NCBI RefSeq assembly: GCF_900105715.1 | Contig: NZ_FNRY01000001.1 | Span: forward strand, 620,001 to 684,000 | DNA: 64,000 nt | From: Paramicrobacterium humi | Lineage (GTDB): Bacteria; Actinomycetota; Actinomycetes; Actinomycetales; Microbacteriaceae | Direction: 5' to 3' | In this document: in pieces, positions 25,310 to 33,503 of the stretch | How the letters are laid out: each line of letters starts with the position of its first letter | Position numbering within the stretch: position 1 is the first letter of the stretch | The notes under the pieces: generated by a model | Database searches by the model: none | Told to the model about the DNA's origin: nothing | Seen by the model: only the letters and a program-made list of their open reading frames with translations | Program-made: the position numbers and the translations under genes

Positions 25310-25499
25310 TCGGACGCCGTGCGAGAAGCGCGGCATCATAACCCCCGATCGGCCGAATTCCAGCCCCTAGTTGCCGCCAATCGGCGCGCGTAGCGTGTCC
25401 AACCACGATCCCAGGCGAGATTGGCGAAGTGTTCTCGTCACGGGGGATCAGAGTGCGACATAAGCCCGGAGGCCGGGCTGCTTCAGGGGAAGGACCACC

Positions 25500-26291
25500 A
25501 TGTCGAACACCCATTCATCAACGCCGGGCGCGGGAGGCGAGAGCACGGCCGACACGGCCAAGCAGCAGGCGTCGCAACTCGGCAGCGACGCCGTCGACGC
25601 GGGCAAGGACGTCGGCGCCGTCGCGAAAGACGAGGCCGGCGGCGTCGCCCAGGAGGCGAAGTCGGAGGCCAAGGACCTGCTGCACGAGGCGCGCGGCGAG
25701 CTGCGTGACCAAGCCGCGCAGCAGCAGCAGCGAGTCGCGGGCGGGCTCCGCTCCGTCGGCGACGAACTGCACAGCATGGCCAGCAGCTCGGAGAACGGCG
25801 GAGTCGCGACCGACCTGGTCAGGCAGGCCGCGTCGAAGACGAAGGACCTCGCGTCGTGGCTCGACGAACGCGATCCCGGCTCCCTCCTCGAGGAGGTCAA
25901 GAGCTTCGCCCGACGCCGGCCCGGGGTCTTCATCGGCGTCGCAGCCGTCGCGGGCGTCGTCGCCGGCCGCCTCACTCGCTCGATCGCCAGCGGTGGTTCG
26001 AGCGGCTCTACGAGCGGTTCCGCAGCGGGGGTGTCCGGGAGTTCCCCGGCCCACGCGGCGAGGACTCCGAACATCGGCACGCCGGCCGAACCCGCCATCC
26101 CGAGCGAGGCGGAGCGTGCGGTCCCGCCCGCTCCCGTCGGCGAGGCGACGAATCCGGCTCACGAGGCGCCCACGCCGCCGACGCCGCCAGCGCCCCCTGC
26201 TCCCCCGCCGAGCCGGGCCGAAGAGGCGTACACGGCGCCGGATTCCGGTTTCCTTCCGCCGCGCGAATCGCGGGACGGAGAGCAGCCATGA
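25500..26291 (+). CDS. Low-complexity envelope protein with one membrane segment
   Basis: A 263-residue protein. The first 120 residues are a charged, Ala/Gln/Glu-rich helical stretch of the DUF883/YtxH kind (repeated AK..A.D..., QQQQ). A hydrophobic segment PGVFIGVAAVAGVVAGRLT lies around residues 140-158, and the C-terminal 100 residues are Pro/Ala/Ser-rich and probably disordered. The start follows AGGGGAAGGACC. It overlaps the next gene by four bases (ATGA), forming a three-gene coupled set. Role probably envelope-related; not known. Confidence 0.75.
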   Translation: MSNTHSSTPGAGGESTADTAKQQASQLGSDAVDAGKDVGAVAKDEAGGVAQEAKSEAKDLLHEARGELRDQAAQQQQRVAGGLRSVGDELHSMASSSENGGVATDLVRQAASKTKDLASWLDERDPGSLLEEVKSFARRRPGVFIGVAAVAGVVAGRLTRSIASGGSSGSTSGSAAGVSGSSPAHAARTPNIGTPAEPAIPSEAERAVPPAPVGEATNPAHEAPTPPTPPAPPAPPPSRAEEAYTAPDSGFLPPRESRDGEQP

Positions 26292-26719
26292 CAGATCCGA
26301 ACCTCGACCCCGGCGCAACGCCGTCGGAGGAGAAGGCGGCGCACACATCGCTCGGCGACCTGCTCGGTGAAGTGAGCCGCGACGTCTCCGAGCTCATGCG
26401 CCAGGAAGTCGAGCTGGCAAAGGCCGAGATCAAGCAGTCCGCGACGCGAGCGGGAAAGGGCGCCGGACTCTACGGCGGCGCCGGCTACGCCGCGATGATG
26501 GCTGTGCTGTTCCTCTCCATCGCAGCCTGGTGGGGTCTCGGCCACCTCATCGACAACGGCTGGTCCGGAGTCGTGATCGCGGTGATCTGGGGCATCATCG
26601 CGCTCGTGCTCTTCCTCATGGGGAAGAAGAAGTTCGAATCGGTGAAGGGCGCTCCCCAGACCGTCGACACCGTCAAGGAAATACCCGACGCATTGAAGCG
26701 AAATGAGGAGAACCGATGA
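26288..26719 (+). CDS. Phage-holin-like superfamily III (DUF1469/YqjE) membrane protein
   Basis: A 143-residue protein. An amphipathic region (LLGEVSRDVSELMRQEVELAKAEIKQS) precedes two hydrophobic helices at about residues 60-80 and 90-110, the standard layout of the actinobacterial 'holin family / YqjE' proteins. It is chromosomal and not part of a prophage. It overlaps both neighbours by ATGA. The family is associated with the cell envelope; no biochemical role is established. Confidence 0.85.
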   Translation: MTDPNLDPGATPSEEKAAHTSLGDLLGEVSRDVSELMRQEVELAKAEIKQSATRAGKGAGLYGGAGYAAMMAVLFLSIAAWWGLGHLIDNGWSGVVIAVIWGIIALVLFLMGKKKFESVKGAPQTVDTVKEIPDALKRNEENR

Positions 26720-27309
26720 CTGCCGAAGATCCGAACGTGATTCGGTCGAATATTGAGGCGACTCGTGGCGAGCTGAGCCGCGATGTCGACGCGCTCGCCG
26801 ACAAGGTGTCGCCGTCGAAGGCGATGCACCGGCAGACGGACAAGGTGAAGGGCGCGATGCGGCGCGTGAGCGACAAGGTCATGGGCGCGGCATCCGATGT
26901 CTCTGACTCGGTTTCGGACACGGCGTCCGAGACCGGGGAGAGCATTTCGGACCTGTCGCACCGCGCTGTGCACAAGGCGGAGGGAAACCCCCTCGCCGTC
27001 GGACTCATCGCCTTCGGCGTGGGCTGGCTCGCAGCCTCGCTGATTCCCGCGAGCTCGGCGGAGAAGGAGGCGGGCGCCGCCATCAAGGAAACCGCGCAGC
27101 CGCTTGTTCACGAGGTCACCGACGCGGCGAAGGATATGGCGCAGAACCTCAAGGAGCCTGCTCAGGACGCCGTGGAGAACGTCAAGCAGTCGGCGCAGGA
27201 TGCGGCTGAGGAGGTGAAGTCGGAGGCCTCGTCGGCAGCATCCGACATGAAGGCTGAGGCGAACGACGCGAAGCACAGCGTTCAGGACGCGTCGCAGAAC
27301 CAGCAGTAG
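26716..27309 (+). CDS. DUF3618 domain protein
   Basis: A 197-residue protein starting with the DUF3618 signature IRSNIEATRGELSRDVDAL (residues 9-27), followed by a charged helical segment, a membrane span around GLIAFGVGWLAASLIP (residues about 95-110) and a long Ala/Lys/Glu-rich helical tail resembling LEA-type repeats. It is the last of three ATGA-coupled genes and is followed by a strong terminator. Confidence 0.88.
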   Translation: MTAEDPNVIRSNIEATRGELSRDVDALADKVSPSKAMHRQTDKVKGAMRRVSDKVMGAASDVSDSVSDTASETGESISDLSHRAVHKAEGNPLAVGLIAFGVGWLAASLIPASSAEKEAGAAIKETAQPLVHEVTDAAKDMAQNLKEPAQDAVENVKQSAQDAAEEVKSEASSAASDMKAEANDAKHSVQDASQNQQ

Positions 27310-27321
27310 GCGCATGAGGCA

Positions 27322-27355
27322 CGAGGACCGCGGATGATCCGCGGTCCTCGTTCTC
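27322..27355. terminator. Bidirectional terminator
   Basis: CGAGGACCGCGGAT (27322-27335) pairs with ATCCGCGGTCCTCG (27337-27350), then TTCTC. It separates the convergent DUF3618 and HAD genes. Confidence 0.75.
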
Positions 27356-27358
27356 GAC

Positions 27359-28036
27359 TCAGAGCAGCCGGGCGAGCGGGCTGGCCTCGAGCTGTTCGTG
27401 CAGCTCGGCGACGTCGGCGTACACCGCGACGGCGCCCGCGTCGTCGAGCTCCGCACGCGAGACGCCGCCGCTGAGAACCCCGATGCACGGCAGTCCGGCG
27501 CGCGAAGCGGCTTCGACATCCCATACCGTGTCGCCCACGACGACGCTCGCGGATGCCGCCGCACCGACTTTCTGCAGGGCGACCTCGAAGATGTCGGGCC
27601 GCGGCTTCGCTTCCTTCACGTCGGAGCTCGCCGTGAACTGCGCGATGAACTTCTCGGCGTCGAGCACCTCGCGCAGCATCCCGAGTTCTTCGGGCTGGGC
27701 GGACGTCGCGAGCACGACGTCGACGTCGCGCTCCGACAAGTCGCGCAGCAGGTCTCGTGCGCCGTCGAACGCGCGCAAGCGGGGCCTCATGTCGCGGTAG
27801 TACTTCGAGTGGAGTTCCTTGACGGTGTCCGCATGCTCGTCGACCGCGTCGCCGAGCAGTGTCTCGAGCAGCGTGTCACCGTCCATGCCGATCGACCGGT
27901 GGATGCGCCACTCGTCGATCTCGACGCCGACCTCGGCGAAGGCGTGCGACCACGCCTCCACGTGCAGGTAGTTGGAGTCGACGAGAGTTCCGTCGATATC
28001 GAAGAGCGCCGCTCCGTGCGCGGATTCGTTCACCAT
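27359..28036 (-). CDS. HAD-superfamily phosphatase (beta-phosphoglucomutase/Gph-like)
   Basis: A 225-residue HAD hydrolase. Motif I is LFDIDGTLVDS (residues 11-21), motif II VLATSA, the lysine of motif III lies in EAKPRPDIF, and motif IV is VVVGDTVWDVEAA. A helical C1 cap follows motif I. Enzymes like this remove phosphate from small sugars or 2-phosphoglycolate. Specificity cannot be assigned from sequence. The start is the ATG at 28022 or the GTG at 28036; the latter adds five residues. Confidence 0.88.
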   Translation of the reverse strand: MVNESAHGAALFDIDGTLVDSNYLHVEAWSHAFAEVGVEIDEWRIHRSIGMDGDTLLETLLGDAVDEHADTVKELHSKYYRDMRPRLRAFDGARDLLRDLSERDVDVVLATSAQPEELGMLREVLDAEKFIAQFTASSDVKEAKPRPDIFEVALQKVGAAASASVVVGDTVWDVEAASRAGLPCIGVLSGGVSRAELDDAGAVAVYADVAELHEQLEASPLARLL

Positions 28037-28084
28037 GTGCCCAGTGAATCCCGCTCGGGAGGCCGGGGCAAGGGGTTGTGCTCG

Positions 28085-28633
28085 CTACAGCCGGCCGCAC
28101 TGGCCGAACGCCGTGCCGCCCACGCGGTTGCCGCCTCCCGCGACGTCAGCGTTGCCGGTGCAGTTGAGGTCGCCGTCGATCGTGTTCTTCTCCACCGTGC
28201 CGCGCTTGCCGCCGTCGACGGTGAGGGTCGCGCCGACCGTGCTCCCGGAGACGACGACGTCGCTGTTGCCCGTCATCTGCAGGTCGCCCGAGACGGTGCT
28301 GCCGGTGACGACGACGTTGTCCGCGCCCGTGACGTTCACGCTCCCCGTCACCGTGACCTCGTCGAGGGTGAGCTGTCGGATGCCGGTGAACATGACGTCG
28401 CCGTGGATGTCGGCGCCCGTGAGCACGCACTCATCGTCAGCTGATCGCTTCGCCGCGGCGCACAGCTCGTTCGCGCTTTCCTCGCCGACGGCGACATCGG
28501 TCGCCGCGGGCGGCAGGCTGTGCGGGACGGAGGGTGTCCGGGTCGGCCCCGGATGCGTCGCGGCGGGTGCGCAGCCGGCGAGCGCGATGGCGCCGAGAGC
28601 GGAGAGCGCGATGGCGATTGCGTGACGGCGAAT
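28085..28633 (-). CDS. DUF3060-type lipoprotein, apparent ATT start
   Basis: The C-terminal 110 residues show short beta-strand repeats (SVNVTGADNVVVTGSTVSGD and similar), typical of DUF3060 proteins. Read upstream in the same frame, the sequence continues into a perfect lipoprotein signal: IRRHAIAIALSALGAIALAGC, then a Pro-rich linker. The frame is closed by a stop at 28646, and the only plausible initiation codon is ATT at 28631-28633, six bases after GGGAGG. No ATG, GTG or TTG stands before the signal. The first standard start, GTG at 28426, would remove the whole signal peptide. Surface-anchored; function unknown. Confidence 0.72.
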   Translation of the reverse strand: MRRHAIAIALSALGAIALAGCAPAATHPGPTRTPSVPHSLPPAATDVAVGEESANELCAAAKRSADDECVLTGADIHGDVMFTGIRQLTLDEVTVTGSVNVTGADNVVVTGSTVSGDLQMTGNSDVVVSGSTVGATLTVDGGKRGTVEKNTIDGDLNCTGNADVAGGGNRVGGTAFGQCGRL

Positions 28634-28659
28634 GAGTGTCCTCCCTCATCGAAGCAGGC

Positions 28660-28691
28660 AAAACGAAAGCGGCCCACCGGAGTGGACCGCT
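28660..28691 (-). terminator. Terminator downstream of tRNA-Arg
   Basis: On the minus strand AGCGGTCCAC, loop TCCG, GTGGGCCGCT (one G-U pair) is followed by TTCGTTTT. It lies 22 bases past the tRNA 3' end. Confidence 0.8.
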
Positions 28692-28712
28692 CTCAACTGT
28701 CTCAACACAGAG

Positions 28713-28785
28713 TGCGCCACGAGGGATTCGAACCCCCAACCTTCTGATCCGTAGTCAGATGCTCTATCCGTTGAGCTAGTGGCGC
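28713..28785 (-). tRNA. tRNA-Arg (anticodon ACG)
   Basis: Acceptor GCGCCAC (28785-28779) pairs with GTGGCGC (28720-28714), discriminator A. The anticodon loop CTACGGA gives ACG, whose A34 is the substrate of TadA (encoded at 11020-11484). The T-arm is GGGGGTTCGAATCCC. No CCA encoded. Confidence 0.95.
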
Positions 28786-28952
28786 ATGACCGGCGAGCCT
28801 CTGCTTGCTGGCCGTAGTCGAGAATACATCACCGGCACCCGTCCGCGCCAATCGAACGCACGCCGCGCACAGCGGGCGCACAAGGAAGAGCGCGACTCGG
28901 TACGCTCGAAGAAGCGCTGCCCTCGCAGCACCCCCGAGCCGAAGGAGACCCG

Positions 28953-30011
28953 GTGATCGACGAGCGATTCGACGCCCCCGTACCCGAAACCCACCAGCCG
29001 TACGTCGCGGCAGCCGACCGTTACACGCACCACGGCTACCGCCGTGTGGGCGAGAGCGGGCTCTTGCTTCCGCCGATCTCGCTCGGCCTCTGGTACAACT
29101 TCGGGGACAACAAGCCGTTCGACGGACAGCGGGAGCTGCTGCGCCATGCCTTCGACCGCGGAATCACGCACTTCGATCTGGCGAACAACTACGGCCCGCC
29201 CTACGGCAGTGCGGAAGAGAACTTCGGGCGCATGATGCGAGGCGACTTCAAGCCGTACCGGAACGAGCTCATCCTGTCGACGAAGGCCGGCTGGGACATG
29301 TGGCCAGGACCGTACGGCGTCTTGGGCACACGCAAGTACATGCTCGCGAGCCTCGATGAGTCGTTGCAGCGCATGTCCGTCGACTACGTCGACATCTTCT
29401 ATTCGCACCGCGCCGACCCCAGCACGCCGGTCGCCGAGACGATCGGCGCGCTCGACACGGCCATCCGCCAGGGCAAGGCGCTGTACGCCGGAATCTCGTC
29501 CTACTCCCCCGAGCGCACGCGCGAAGCGGTCGAGGTCGCGCGTTCACTCGGCACGCCGCTCGTCATCCATCAGCCCTCGTATTCGCTGCTGAACCGCTGG
29601 ATCGAGGACGGACTCACGCAGACGCTCGCCGAGTCGGGCATGGGATCGATCGGCTTCACGCCGCTCGCCCAGGGCCTGCTCACCGACAAGTTCCTCGGCG
29701 GCCGGCACGAGGAGCACGCGACCAAGCGACGGTCGTTCAACGAGAGGATGCTGTCGGAGGACAACCTGCGTCGGCTGGAGGGTCTCAACGCGATAGCCGC
29801 TGACCGAGGCCAGTCGCTTGCGCAGATGGCCATCGCGTGGGCGCTGCGCACCGTCACGTCGGCGCTCATCGGCGCTTCGCGCACGGAGCAGATCGACGAG
29901 AACCTCGCCGCTCTCGACAACCTCGAGTTCAGCGACGAGGAGCTGCGACGCATCGACGAGTTCGCAGGGGACGCGGGCGTCAACATCTGGGCGACCTCAA
30001 GCGACCTGTAG
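28953..30011 (+). CDS. Aldo/keto reductase (YghZ/Gpr-like)
   Basis: A 352-residue NADPH-dependent reductase starting at GTG 28953 behind GAAGGAGAC. The catalytic tetrad parts are visible: Asp in THFDLANNYGPPYGSAEE with Tyr, Lys in STKAGWDMWPGPYG, and His in IFYSHRADP. The GPYG...GTRKYMLASLDESLQRM block is typical of the YghZ (L-glyceraldehyde 3-phosphate reductase) subgroup, which detoxifies reactive aldehydes. C-terminal cofactor motif ALIGASRTEQIDEN. Not in an operon. Confidence 0.92.
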   Translation: MIDERFDAPVPETHQPYVAAADRYTHHGYRRVGESGLLLPPISLGLWYNFGDNKPFDGQRELLRHAFDRGITHFDLANNYGPPYGSAEENFGRMMRGDFKPYRNELILSTKAGWDMWPGPYGVLGTRKYMLASLDESLQRMSVDYVDIFYSHRADPSTPVAETIGALDTAIRQGKALYAGISSYSPERTREAVEVARSLGTPLVIHQPSYSLLNRWIEDGLTQTLAESGMGSIGFTPLAQGLLTDKFLGGRHEEHATKRRSFNERMLSEDNLRRLEGLNAIAADRGQSLAQMAIAWALRTVTSALIGASRTEQIDENLAALDNLEFSDEELRRIDEFAGDAGVNIWATSSDL

Positions 30012-30085
30012 GGGGCACTCTCCGTCCACAGCCGGGCCGCGCAGAAGTTATCCACAACCGGGGATTTCGTCGCGCTCCGGTGAGC

Positions 30086-30113
30086 TTGGAATGTCGGTGG
30101 CCCACGGCAGAAT
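30086..30113 (+). promoter_or_regulatory. Promoter for leaderless DUF222-HNH gene
   Basis: TTGGAA (30086-30091), a 16-base spacer and CAGAAT (30108-30113); the ATG at 30120 is 6 bases later with no ribosome site. Confidence 0.5.
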
Positions 30114-30119
30114 GTGGGC

Positions 30120-31604
30120 ATGGAAACACCAGCGCATGGCGGCGTCGTCGAGGTCGCGGCGGTCGCCGCGGACTCGGCGGCACGCTTGCGCGAAGCCGTC
30201 CCGCATACCGCGGCAGCGGCATCCGATCACCGACTTCTCGACGCCGTCGCGCGCGTCGCCGAACTCGGCAGGGCCTGCCAGCTCGCGATGGGGGTGCTCG
30301 CCGCGGAGGTGGCGACGCGCTCCGCGCGGGTTGACGGCATCGACACGCTCGCGACGCGGAACGGGCAGAAGGACGCGGCCGGCCTGCTGCAGCTCGCCGG
30401 CCGCGTCTCCCGCGACGCTGCCCGCCGCTACCTCGCGTACGGCGAGGCCATCGTCGACCGCGATGCGCTCACCGGAGCGCCTCTGCCGCCGCGATGGGAA
30501 CGGGTGTCCGAGGCGGCATTCGCCGGCGAGGTGGACGCCGAGGCCGTGGTTCCGGTGCTCCGGCACCTCGAAGAGGTTCGGCTCTCCGCCGATTCCGATC
30601 TGCTGGACGCCGCGGAATCCGGCATGATGCGCATCGCCTCCCAGGGCACGCCCGAGTACACGGGGCAGCAGATGCGCGTGTGGAAGGAAGCCCTCGATCC
30701 CGACGGCGCACGCCCGCGCGAAGAGAAGCAGCGCCGCTCTCGGTTCTTCCGCATCGGCCGGGAGAACTCGGAGGGCATGACGCCGGTGAGGGGACTTCTT
30801 ACTCCGGAAGCCGGGGCGCACTTGCGAACCGCTCTCTCGACGTTCACAAATCCGCGCGTCTCGCGGGTCGCGTTCCCGACCGAAGCGGAGCAGCAGAAGA
30901 TCGATGAGTTGGAGGCGGCGCTGCCCGATGGGGTCGGCACGTACGATCTCGATCCCCGCACGCGCGACCAGAAGCTCCACGACATTCTCGACGGCCTCAT
31001 CACGAGCGGACACCGCGCGGCGGCGAGCGGTGGCGACAACCGGCGCACGATGACGCAGCTGATCGCGACGATCGGTCTCGACGAGCTGCGCTGCGGCGAC
31101 GGAGTCGCGTGGGTAGACGGAATGTCGGAGCCTCTCGGCCCGGCCACGACCGAACGCATTCGCTGCGACCAGGGGTTTCGCACTCTGCTTCTCGGCGACG
31201 AAGGGGAAGCGCTGTGGCTGGGCAAGAAGCGCGAGATGTTCACGCGCAAGCAGAAGCTCGCAATCGCCGCTCGCGACGGCGGCTGTGCCTGGCCGGGCTG
31301 CGATGCTCCAGCGGAATGGTGCGAAGTGCACCACGTCACCTACCGCCGCAACGGCGGCACGACGGACATCGACAACGGCATCCTCCTCTGCGGCCCGCAC
31401 CACCACGTGCTGCACGCTCAGGACTGGGACATCCGCATGAGCGAGGGCGTGCCGTATCTGCGACCTCCCGCGTATCTGCACCGAGGAGATGGCCAGATCA
31501 GGCTCGGCCAGAACCGCGTCCGCGAGGTTCGGCGACTACGGCGCCAGCGCCGCCGCGCCAACTCCGGCTCGGCGAAGGGCGCCGACCCGCCCGACACGGG
31601 ATGA
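30120..31604 (+). CDS. DUF222 and HNH endonuclease domain protein
   Basis: A 494-residue protein. A helical DUF222 region covers about residues 30-340, and an HNH nuclease motif lies near residues 395-440 (CAWPGC, VHHVTYRRNGGTT, ILLCGPHHH). The C-terminus is Arg-rich. This is the 13E12-repeat type family, present in several divergent copies in many actinobacteria; the role is unproven, possibly DNA cleavage in a selfish or maintenance function. Flanking DNA shows no terminal repeats. An in-frame GTG at 30114 is an alternative start. Confidence 0.88.
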   Translation: METPAHGGVVEVAAVAADSAARLREAVPHTAAAASDHRLLDAVARVAELGRACQLAMGVLAAEVATRSARVDGIDTLATRNGQKDAAGLLQLAGRVSRDAARRYLAYGEAIVDRDALTGAPLPPRWERVSEAAFAGEVDAEAVVPVLRHLEEVRLSADSDLLDAAESGMMRIASQGTPEYTGQQMRVWKEALDPDGARPREEKQRRSRFFRIGRENSEGMTPVRGLLTPEAGAHLRTALSTFTNPRVSRVAFPTEAEQQKIDELEAALPDGVGTYDLDPRTRDQKLHDILDGLITSGHRAAASGGDNRRTMTQLIATIGLDELRCGDGVAWVDGMSEPLGPATTERIRCDQGFRTLLLGDEGEALWLGKKREMFTRKQKLAIAARDGGCAWPGCDAPAEWCEVHHVTYRRNGGTTDIDNGILLCGPHHHVLHAQDWDIRMSEGVPYLRPPAYLHRGDGQIRLGQNRVREVRRLRRQRRRANSGSAKGADPPDTG

Positions 31605-31670
31605 GCGTGCGGTGCAGCACCGGCTGCGCGAGACGGAGAGCGTGAATCTCATCACATCAATCGAGGAACG

Positions 31671-32117
31671 CTACGCGGCCGCGCGCTGCGCCTCGAGAGC
31701 GACTCGACGGTCGACGTGGCGCACACCGGCCCACGCGCCGGCAGCGGCCAGAACCGCGGCGATGAGCACGAGCACGAGCATCGGCACGGGGACGAGCATG
31801 GCGGCTCCCTGCACGAGCCACACGCCGAAGGCGAGTGCCACGATGCCGGTCGCGGCACCGAGAGCGGCAGCGCGATCGCGGTGCGGACTCCAGCCATAGC
31901 GGTTGTTCACGATGATGGCGACGACTCCCGTGAACTCGGAAGCGAGAGCGACGATCGCTCCGGCCGTCGCGACAGCCGCGATGCCGACCGGCAGCAGATC
32001 GGCGGCGACGTTGTCGCCCGCGAGCACGGAGGGCAGGATGCCCACCGCGCCGACGAGGGCGCCGAGCACGGCCCCGAGGATGACCCCGAGAAAGGCGACT
32101 CTGCCGTACCGCACCAT
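31671..32117 (-). CDS. Hypothetical four-span membrane protein
   Basis: A 148-residue hydrophobic protein with four predicted helices (about residues 8-30, 42-68, 85-105 and 108-132). The ATG at 32117 is 6 bases after a minus-strand TACGCT with no Shine-Dalgarno, fitting a leaderless start. I recognise no family. It is divergent from the Mn-riboswitch/VIT1 gene, but nothing else ties it to metals. Confidence 0.7.
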   Translation of the reverse strand: MVRYGRVAFLGVILGAVLGALVGAVGILPSVLAGDNVAADLLPVGIAAVATAGAIVALASEFTGVVAIIVNNRYGWSPHRDRAAALGAATGIVALAFGVWLVQGAAMLVPVPMLVLVLIAAVLAAAGAWAGVRHVDRRVALEAQRAAA

Positions 32118-32202
32118 GACTTAAGCGTACGCACGACGCTGTCGCACGGTATCCCGTCTTCGGGCGACACGCCGGGGAGTTTTCTGCCGTCGGCTACACT
32201 TG

Positions 32203-32335
32203 TCAGCCTGAAGGGGAGTAGTTCCCACTGCCCGGCTCACCGGGTGAAGCGGACTGTCGACATACTGGTGCCCGTTGGCGGGCGCCCGGCAGGCCACCCG
32301 CGGAAGCGGGCGAGCGAGACCTTCGGCCGATAATG
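32203..32335 (+). promoter_or_regulatory. yybP-ykoY manganese riboswitch
   Basis: The two conserved loops of the class are present: GAAGGGGAGTAG at 32210-32221 and GCGAGACCTTCGGCC at 32314-32328, separated by GC-rich helices of the expected junction. A TACACT at 32195-32200 is a suitable -10. Downstream, TGGCCGG (32334-32340) can pair with CCGGCCA (32356-32362), a likely expression platform just before GGGAGAAC and the GTG start. The class senses Mn2+ and normally turns on Mn exporters. Confidence 0.88.
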
Positions 32336-32381
32336 GCCGGACCCTCCACATTCTTCCGGCCATACGACCAGGGAGAACACC

Positions 32382-33494
32382 GTGACCGACACTCATCTGC
32401 CGGCTGAGCCGGAGCCCTCGGCATCCGACATTCGTCGCTGGCGCCAGTACCTCGCCGACGAGCGAGCCGAGGCCGCCGTGTACGCCGAGCTCGCGAGCAG
32501 ACGGCACGGCGAGGAGCGCGCCATCCTGCTCGGACTCGTCGACGCCGAGCGCCGACACGAGGCGCACTGGCTGCGGCTGCTCGGTCCGCACGTGGGGCTT
32601 CCCCTTCGCACGAAGCTGCGCACCCGGCTCCTCGGCTTCTTCGCCCGCCGGTTCGGCTCCATCTTCGTTCTCGCGCTCATGCAGCAGGCGGAGTCGCGCT
32701 CGCCGTACGGCGACGATGCGGATGCCACAGTCGCGATGGCCGCCGATGAGCAGATCCACGAGGAAGTGGTGCGGGGTCTCGCCGCCCGCGGCCGGACGAG
32801 CCTGTCGGGAACTTTCCGCGCCGCCGTGTTCGGCGCGAACGACGGACTCGTCTCGAACCTCGCCCTCGTGATCGGCATGGCGGCGACCGGAGTGTCGAAC
32901 AGCATCGTGCTCGCCGCCGGAATCGCGGGTCTGCTCGCGGGAGCGCTCTCGATGGGCGCCGGCGAGTACGTCTCCGTGCGGTCTCAGCGCGAACTGCTGA
33001 GCGCGACGCTGCCCAATCCCGGCACTCACGCGATCCTGCCGAACCTCGACGCCGAGGCGAACGAGCTCGCGCTCGTCTACCGCGCCCGCGGCATGGCTCC
33101 GGCCGACGCCGAAGCCCACGCGCGTGAGCGGCTCTACGGTCTCGAGTGCGTGCACGGTGACGATCCGGCCGTGACGCGCGCCGCCTCGCACGACGACGCA
33201 GACGCTCACGCGGCCGTCGGCTCCGCGTGGTACGCCGCGTTCTCGAGCTTCTGCTTCTTCTCGTCGGGTGCCATCATTCCCGTCATTCCGCTGTTCTTCG
33301 GGCTCACGGGACTCGCGGCGATTCTCGTCGCGGCGATTCTCGTCGGCGTCGCCCTCATGCTGACCGGCGCGGTGGTCGGCGTCCTCTCGGGAGCTCCGCC
33401 GCTCAAGCGCGCGGTGCGTCAGCTCGCGATCGGCTTCGGCGCGGCCGCCGTCACCTACGTTCTCGGGCTGCTGTTCGGCACGCAGGTGGGCTGA
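32382..33494 (+). CDS. Ferritin-like/VIT1-CCC1 fusion, probable Mn/Fe exporter
   Basis: A 370-residue protein. Residues about 10-125 are a rubrerythrin-like helical domain with repeated carboxylate/His motifs (DERAEAAVYAEL, DAERRHEAHW, ADEQIHEEV). Residues about 140-370 are a VIT1/CCC1 membrane domain (AVFGANDGLVSNLALV, GALSMGAGEYVSV, then three more spans). Ferritin-VIT fusions (MbfA type) export iron in other bacteria. The manganese riboswitch in its leader argues for Mn2+ as a substrate or signal here. The GTG start follows GGGAGAAC. Confidence 0.9.
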   Translation: MTDTHLPAEPEPSASDIRRWRQYLADERAEAAVYAELASRRHGEERAILLGLVDAERRHEAHWLRLLGPHVGLPLRTKLRTRLLGFFARRFGSIFVLALMQQAESRSPYGDDADATVAMAADEQIHEEVVRGLAARGRTSLSGTFRAAVFGANDGLVSNLALVIGMAATGVSNSIVLAAGIAGLLAGALSMGAGEYVSVRSQRELLSATLPNPGTHAILPNLDAEANELALVYRARGMAPADAEAHARERLYGLECVHGDDPAVTRAASHDDADAHAAVGSAWYAAFSSFCFFSSGAIIPVIPLFFGLTGLAAILVAAILVGVALMLTGAVVGVLSGAPPLKRAVRQLAIGFGAAAVTYVLGLLFGTQVG

Positions 33495-33503
33495 CGCGCC
33501 CGA

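Noticed and set aside
26288-26719. Holin-like gene as evidence of a prophage
   Set aside because: No integrase, terminase, capsid or lysin gene is nearby, and the gene belongs to a coupled envelope set found in many actinobacterial chromosomes.
30120-31604. DUF222-HNH gene as an intein, group I intron or mobile element
   Set aside because: No host gene is interrupted and no terminal repeats or target duplications are seen around it.
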